Source of the DNA: CAYYFX01 sp964471155
GTDB taxonomy: Bacteria > ARS69
NCBI GenBank assembly: GCA_964471155.1
Contig: CAYYFX010000023.1
Span: 1-44,733, forward strand
Length of the DNA stretch: 44,733 bases
Reading direction: 5' to 3'
Within the stretch, counting starts at the first letter, position 1. Each line of letters begins with the position of its first letter. Shown here piece after piece: positions 41,035 to 44,733 of the stretch. Below the pieces are notes generated by a model. The model ran no database searches. It was not told the origin of the DNA and saw only the letters and a list, made by a program, of their open reading frames with translations. A program made the translations under genes and the position numbers.

Positions 41035-42351
41035 ATGTCACCCCGTGCTGCCGGCATCCTCCTCGTCGCATCGTTCGCGGTGTTCCTCGGCGCCGGCTCG
41101 AGGCCCGCGCGCGACGGCAGCGCGGCGCCGCGCGCGCTCGTGCTGCTGCACTCCTCGGACGAGCAGTCCGAGATCGCGCCCTGCGACTGCGAGGGCGGGG
41201 ACACCGGCGGCCTCCCCCGGCGCGCCGCGGAGTTCGCGGCGATCGAGGCCGAGGGCGCGCCCGTGTTCAAGTGCTCCTCCGGGGACGTGTTCGCGTCCCC
41301 CGCCGAGAAGGCCACCGCGCGGCTGCGCGAGCTGAAGATCTCGGCCATGATCACGGCGCTCTCCCGCATGCGGTACGACGCCCTGGCCGCCGGCGAGACG
41401 GATCTCGCCTTCGGGCCGGACTTCCTGCGCCGGCTGCGCGACGAGCACGGGCTGCCGTTCCTGTGCGCGAACGCGTACGGCCCCGACGGGGAGCGCATCC
41501 TGGAGCCCTTTGCCGTGGTGGAGCGGGGCGGCGTGCGCGTGGCGTTCGTCGCGGTCGTGGCCGGGGAGGGCGACGTGCTCGGGCTGCGCGAGATGGAGAT
41601 CCGCCGGCACCGCATCGAGCTCCGCGATCCCGTGGCCGAGGTCCGGCCGCTGCTGCCCGGGTTGCGCCGGCAGGCCGACGTCGTGGTCCTGCTCGCGCAC
41701 GCGGGCGTGGCGGGGTCCGCCCGGCTGGCCGGGGCGCTGGACGTGGACGTGGTCCTTCCCGGGCACCGGCCCACGATCGCGGCCCCGCGCCGCGACGGCA
41801 AGGCGATCACGGCCAGCGCGGGCGAGAAGTCGGACCACTTCGGCGTGCTGCGGCTCGAGCTCGGCCCGGACGGCGCGATCGCGAAGTTCTCGGGCGGCCC
41901 GGTCGAGGTGCACCGCGACGGTCCGGTGGACGACGTGATCGACGGCCTGGCCGCCGAGGTGGAGGTGCTGGAGTTCCCCGACGCCGTGCCGGACGGCGAG
42001 TACGCGGGCGCGGAGTCCTGCCGGGCATGCCACGAGAGCGAGTGGGACGCGTGGAGCCGGACGAAGCACGCGCACGCGTTCGAGAGCCTCGCCGCCACCG
42101 ACGACTGGAGCAACGCGAGGTGCATCGGCTGCCACACGACCGGCGCCACGGACAAGTCCTTCCTGGATGCGGACTCGATGGATCCCGCGCGGCTGAACGT
42201 GCAGTGCGAGGAGTGCCATGGACCGGGCGCGGCGCACGTGGCGTCGCCGGGACCGCTCAAGGCGAACCCGAAGCGCTGCACGGTCTGCCACGACCCGGTG
42301 AACAGCCCGGGCTTCGAGTGGACCTCGTACCTGGAGCGCGGCGTGCACTAG
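41035..42351 (+). CDS. Degenerate UshA-like phosphoesterase domain fused to a tetraheme cytochrome c554-like domain
   Basis: The 438-residue secreted protein has an N-terminal signal (about 1-22). A 5'-nucleotidase/metallophosphoesterase-like domain (about 32-300) keeps APCDCEGGDTGGLPRRAAEF, MRYDALAAGETDLAFGPDFL, VVLLAHAG and VLPGHRPT. Metal residues look altered: the DxH of active enzymes reads DEQ, and the usual N of the GNHE-like site reads E. The C-terminus (about 320-438) has four CxxCH heme sites (CRACH 329, CIGCH 363, CEECH 391, CTVCH 415) and CEECHGPGAAHV as in cytochrome c554. The start is the ATG at 41035 after GGAGA. It could carry electrons in the periplasm. The role of the fused domain is unknown. 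Confidence 0.88.
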   Translation: MSPRAAGILLVASFAVFLGAGSRPARDGSAAPRALVLLHSSDEQSEIAPCDCEGGDTGGLPRRAAEFAAIEAEGAPVFKCSSGDVFASPAEKATARLRELKISAMITALSRMRYDALAAGETDLAFGPDFLRRLRDEHGLPFLCANAYGPDGERILEPFAVVERGGVRVAFVAVVAGEGDVLGLREMEIRRHRIELRDPVAEVRPLLPGLRRQADVVVLLAHAGVAGSARLAGALDVDVVLPGHRPTIAAPRRDGKAITASAGEKSDHFGVLRLELGPDGAIAKFSGGPVEVHRDGPVDDVIDGLAAEVEVLEFPDAVPDGEYAGAESCRACHESEWDAWSRTKHAHAFESLAATDDWSNARCIGCHTTGATDKSFLDADSMDPARLNVQCEECHGPGAAHVASPGPLKANPKRCTVCHDPVNSPGFEWTSYLERGVH

Positions 42352-42368
42352 GGCCCGGCCCATCGCCG

Positions 42369-42397
42369 CTGGCGCCCGGCCCCGGTTCGCCTATACT
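42369..42397 (+). promoter_or_regulatory. Sigma70-type promoter for the sigma factor/kinase pair
   Basis: CTGGCG (42369-42374) and TATACT (42392-42397) are 17 bases apart. Transcription near 42404 gives a leader of about 20 bases with AGGAG before the ATG at 42425. Confidence 0.45.
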
Positions 42398-42424
42398 GCG
42401 CGCCTCCCCGGCAGGAGATCCGGC

Positions 42425-43021
42425 ATGGCCATCGACGAGACCGCTCCGGCGCCCGGCGCGCCGCTGGCCGCCACCCAGGACCTCCTCCACGCGGCCAAGG
42501 CCGGGAATGCCCGGGCGCGCGACGAGCTCTTCGCCCGCTTCCTCCCCCGCCTGCGGCGCTGGGCCTCCGGGCGGCTTCCGCGGTACGCCCGCTCGCTCCT
42601 GGACACCGAGGATCTCGTCCAGGACGCTCTGCTGCGGACCTTCACCGGCCTGGACCGGGTGGAGGTGCGCGGGCCGGGCGGATTCCAGGCCTACGTTCGG
42701 CAGGCCATCCTCAACCGTATCCGGGATCAGGTGCGGTGGGCGGCGCGGCGGCCGGGCCCCGGCGAGGTGCCCGAGGATCTGCCGGACGCCGTCCCCTCGC
42801 CCCTGGAGGAGGCCATCGGGGCGGACGTCCTGGCGCGGTACGAGCGCGCCATGGCCGCCCTCTCGGCCGCCGACCAGGAACTGCTGCATCTGAAGCTCGA
42901 ACTCCACTTCGAGTTCGACGAGATCGCGGCGATGACGGGCAAGCCGACCCGGGACGCGGCGCGCATGGCGGTGCAGCGCGCGCTGGCCCGGCTCGCGGAG
43001 GGAATGGGCCATGAGCGCTGA
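42425..43021 (+). CDS. ECF-type RNA polymerase sigma factor
   Basis: The 198-residue protein has region 2 (ARDELFARFLPRLRRWASGR, LLDTEDLVQDALLRTF, about 30-85) and region 4 (MAALSAADQELLHLKLELHF, EIAAMTGKPTRDAARMAVQR, about 142-190). The TEDLVQD and A-L-x-L-E/K pattern suits the ECF group that occurs next to Ser/Thr kinases. Its stop (43019-43021) lies inside the kinase gene, which starts at 43011, so the two are coupled. No anti-sigma factor is seen, so the kinase may control it, directly or not. Confidence 0.93.
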   Translation: MAIDETAPAPGAPLAATQDLLHAAKAGNARARDELFARFLPRLRRWASGRLPRYARSLLDTEDLVQDALLRTFTGLDRVEVRGPGGFQAYVRQAILNRIRDQVRWAARRPGPGEVPEDLPDAVPSPLEEAIGADVLARYERAMAALSAADQELLHLKLELHFEFDEIAAMTGKPTRDAARMAVQRALARLAEGMGHER

Positions 43022-44733
43022 CCCGCGGGCGACCGATGCGATCGAGAGGCTGCTGCAGTCCGTCTGCGACGAGAGCGCCGTGGACTGGGACGGCGCCCTC
43101 GCCTCCTCCGGCGGCGACGAGCGGCGCCGCGTGGAGAGCCTGCGCGAGGTGGCGCGCATCGCCGCGTTCCACAAGAGCCTCGTGCGCGCTCCGGAGCCGG
43201 CGCGGCCGCTCGCCGGCGGCGCCGAGCCCGCGCGCTGGGGCAGCCTCATCCTGCTGGAGCACCTGGGCACGGGCGCGCGCGGCGACGTGTGGCGCGCGTG
43301 GGATCCGGCGCTGCGCCGCGAGGTGGCGCTGAAGCTCCTGCGCGACGACGCCGCGTCCCTGGACGACTCGCCGCTGCTCCGCGAAGGCCGCGCCGCCGCG
43401 CGCGTGCGCCACCCGCACGTCGTCACCGTGCACGGGCTGGAGGTGCGCGACGGGCGCGTGGGCCTGTGGATGCAGCTCGCGAGCGGGACGTCGCTGGAGC
43501 GGCACGTGCGCGTGCACGGACCGCTGGCGCCGGCGGAGGCGGCGAGGCTCGGCGCGGACCTCGCGGGGGCGCTCGCCGCCGTGCACGAGGCGGGCATCGT
43601 GCACCGGGACGTGAAGCCGGCGAACGTCGTCCGGGATGCCGAGGGCCGCTGGGTGCTGGCGGACTTCGGGCTCGGCACCACGCTGGAGGACGCGGCCGGG
43701 CCGTCGATCCGGCCGTCGGGGACGCCCCTGTACATGGCGCCGGAACTGCTGGCCGGCGGGAACGCGGACGAGCGCACGGATCTCTACGCGCTGGGCATGC
43801 TCGTGCGCTTCGCCCTCGTCGGGCGGCACGCGTTCGAGGATGCCGCGGACCTCGCGGAGCTGAAGGCGCGGGCGGCGGCGGGGCCGCCGCCGGTGCGGGA
43901 CGAGCGCGAGGGCATCCCGGCGGCACTCGCCGCGGTGGTGGACCGCGCCACGCTGCCCGCGCGCGCCGACCGGTACGGGCGGGCGGCGGAGCTGGCGGAG
44001 GCGCTGCGCGGTGCGGGGGCGGCCGGCGAAGGGCCGCGGCCACGCCCGGTCGCGGCGCCGTCGGTCTGGGCGCGCGCCGCCCTCCTCCTCGCGGCTCTCG
44101 TTCTCCTCGCGGTGTTCGCCGCGCGCGCGCCGTGGCGCCCGTTCGCCCCGCCGCCGCCGGCGCCCACGACGCCCACGGCCTACGGCGTGGAGGCGGCGCT
44201 CGTGCTGCGGACGGACGGCGGCTCCGTGCGGCTGGCCAGCGGCGACCGGGTCGAGCCCGGGGACCGGCTGTCCCTGGAGCTGCTGGCCACACGCGCCGTG
44301 TACGCCTACGTCATCAACGAGGACGAGCGCGGCGAGGCGTACCTGCTCTTCCCGCAGCCCGCGTTCGACCTGAAGAACCCGCTGCCGCCGGACTCGTCCC
44401 TCGTGCTGCCCGGAACGATGGCCGGGCGGGAGAACGCGTGGACGGTCACGAGCGCGGGCGGGCGCGAGCACTTCCTCATCGTCGTGAGCCCGGAGCCCGT
44501 GGCGGAGCTGGAGTCCGATCTCGCGGCGCTCCCGGCGCCGTCGCCCGACCGCCCGGTGCAGTACGCGGCGCTCGGCGAGGCTTCGCAGGCGCGGTTGCGC
44601 GGCGCGGGCGGGTTGAGCGAGGTGCCGTCCGCGTCCTCCGAGGGCGTCATCGAGCGGTACCGCGCGCTCGGCGGCCGCGAGGACGACGTGACCGGCGTGT
44701 GGGTGCGGCACGTGGTGCTGGAGAACCCGGCCG
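43011..44733 (+). CDS. Membrane Ser/Thr protein kinase with DUF4384-like domain (C-terminus cut by window edge)
   Basis: At least 574 residues are visible. A helical N-terminus (1-75) precedes a Hanks-type kinase domain (about 78-330). It has the Gly loop GTGARGDVWRAWD, K108 in VALKLL, HRDVKPANVV with D200, and DFG (218-220) in LADFGLG, then GTPLYMAPEL. A single membrane segment follows (about 352-372, WARAALLLAALVLLAVFAA). An outer domain of DUF4384 type (about 395-500) shows LVLRTDGGSVRLASGDRV, AYVINEDERGEAYLLFPQP and LPPDSSLVLPG. Catalytic residues are intact. It starts 8 bases before the end of the sigma factor gene. The reading frame is open to the window end. Confidence 0.95.
   Translation, partial: MSADPRATDAIERLLQSVCDESAVDWDGALASSGGDERRRVESLREVARIAAFHKSLVRAPEPARPLAGGAEPARWGSLILLEHLGTGARGDVWRAWDPALRREVALKLLRDDAASLDDSPLLREGRAAARVRHPHVVTVHGLEVRDGRVGLWMQLASGTSLERHVRVHGPLAPAEAARLGADLAGALAAVHEAGIVHRDVKPANVVRDAEGRWVLADFGLGTTLEDAAGPSIRPSGTPLYMAPELLAGGNADERTDLYALGMLVRFALVGRHAFEDAADLAELKARAAAGPPPVRDEREGIPAALAAVVDRATLPARADRYGRAAELAEALRGAGAAGEGPRPRPVAAPSVWARAALLLAALVLLAVFAARAPWRPFAPPPPAPTTPTAYGVEAALVLRTDGGSVRLASGDRVEPGDRLSLELLATRAVYAYVINEDERGEAYLLFPQPAFDLKNPLPPDSSLVLPGTMAGRENAWTVTSAGGREHFLIVVSPEPVAELESDLAALPAPSPDRPVQYAALGEASQARLRGAGGLSEVPSASSEGVIERYRALGGREDDVTGVWVRHVVLENPA

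Noticed and set aside
1..44733. CRISPR array, insertion sequence, integrase or attachment sites
   Set aside because: No regularly spaced repeats, transposase or integrase motifs were seen. The lan cluster has no obvious mobile borders.

Overview
The window is about 44.7 kb of very GC-rich DNA with dense, tightly packed genes, many of them sharing 4-base stop/start overlaps. The gene content points to a Gram-negative-type bacterium: TonB-like proteins, a lipobox lipoprotein, a LolA-like periplasmic protein, HflK/HflC and a multiheme c-type cytochrome. An ECF sigma factor paired with a membrane Ser/Thr kinase recalls little-cultured lineages such as Eisenbacteria, Gemmatimonadota, Acidobacteriota or Planctomycetota. 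I cannot fix the phylum from sequence alone. A 10-base N gap next to long poly-C runs suggests an assembled metagenomic scaffold.

Layout. 1-7581 is mostly minus strand: rho (cut by the edge), a divergent ketol-acid reductoisomerase-like gene, a secreted TPR protein, priA, a GT-C-like membrane protein and a small nucleotidyltransferase. 7729-10391 (plus) holds a TonB-like protein and an AspT/YidE-type transporter. 10439-14039 (minus) is a three-subunit molybdenum hydroxylase operon of the xanthine dehydrogenase family. 14237-21734 is a class I lanthipeptide cluster: precursor and cyclase (LanC) on the plus strand, converging on a minus-strand dehydratase (LanB), adaptor protein and peptidase-transporter (LanT). 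An unrecognised proline/alanine-rich membrane protein lies upstream. 22614-24162 (plus) encodes a KDPG aldolase and a LolA-like protein.

24244-28396 (minus) is a signalling operon with three overlapping genes: a receiver-GGDDF protein, a histidine kinase fused to a degenerate HD-GYP domain, and a single-domain receiver. 28397-28728 is a non-coding stretch with the N gap. 28729-36740 (minus) is a long housekeeping block: amidase, phosphofructokinase with PPi-type residues, holA, holB, a lipoprotein, a YbbR protein and tsaD. 36967-40922 holds an EamA transporter, an isoprenylcysteine-methyltransferase-like protein, a YaiI protein and hflC/hflK. 41035-44733 (plus) has a tetraheme cytochrome fused to a degenerate UshA-like domain, the ECF sigma factor and the kinase, which runs off the edge.

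The most notable system is the lanthipeptide cluster. Its 55-residue precursor starts at GTG behind a good ribosome binding site and ends in a Cys/Ser/Thr-rich core. A 12-bp hairpin separates it from lanC, and lanB appears to start at CTG. Other points of interest are an IlvC-like protein missing two catalytic residues and possibly starting at GTA, degenerate cyclic-di-GMP domains in one operon, and a -10-like element 6-7 bases before several starts, which suggests leaderless transcripts. No tRNA, rRNA, CRISPR array or insertion sequence was seen.
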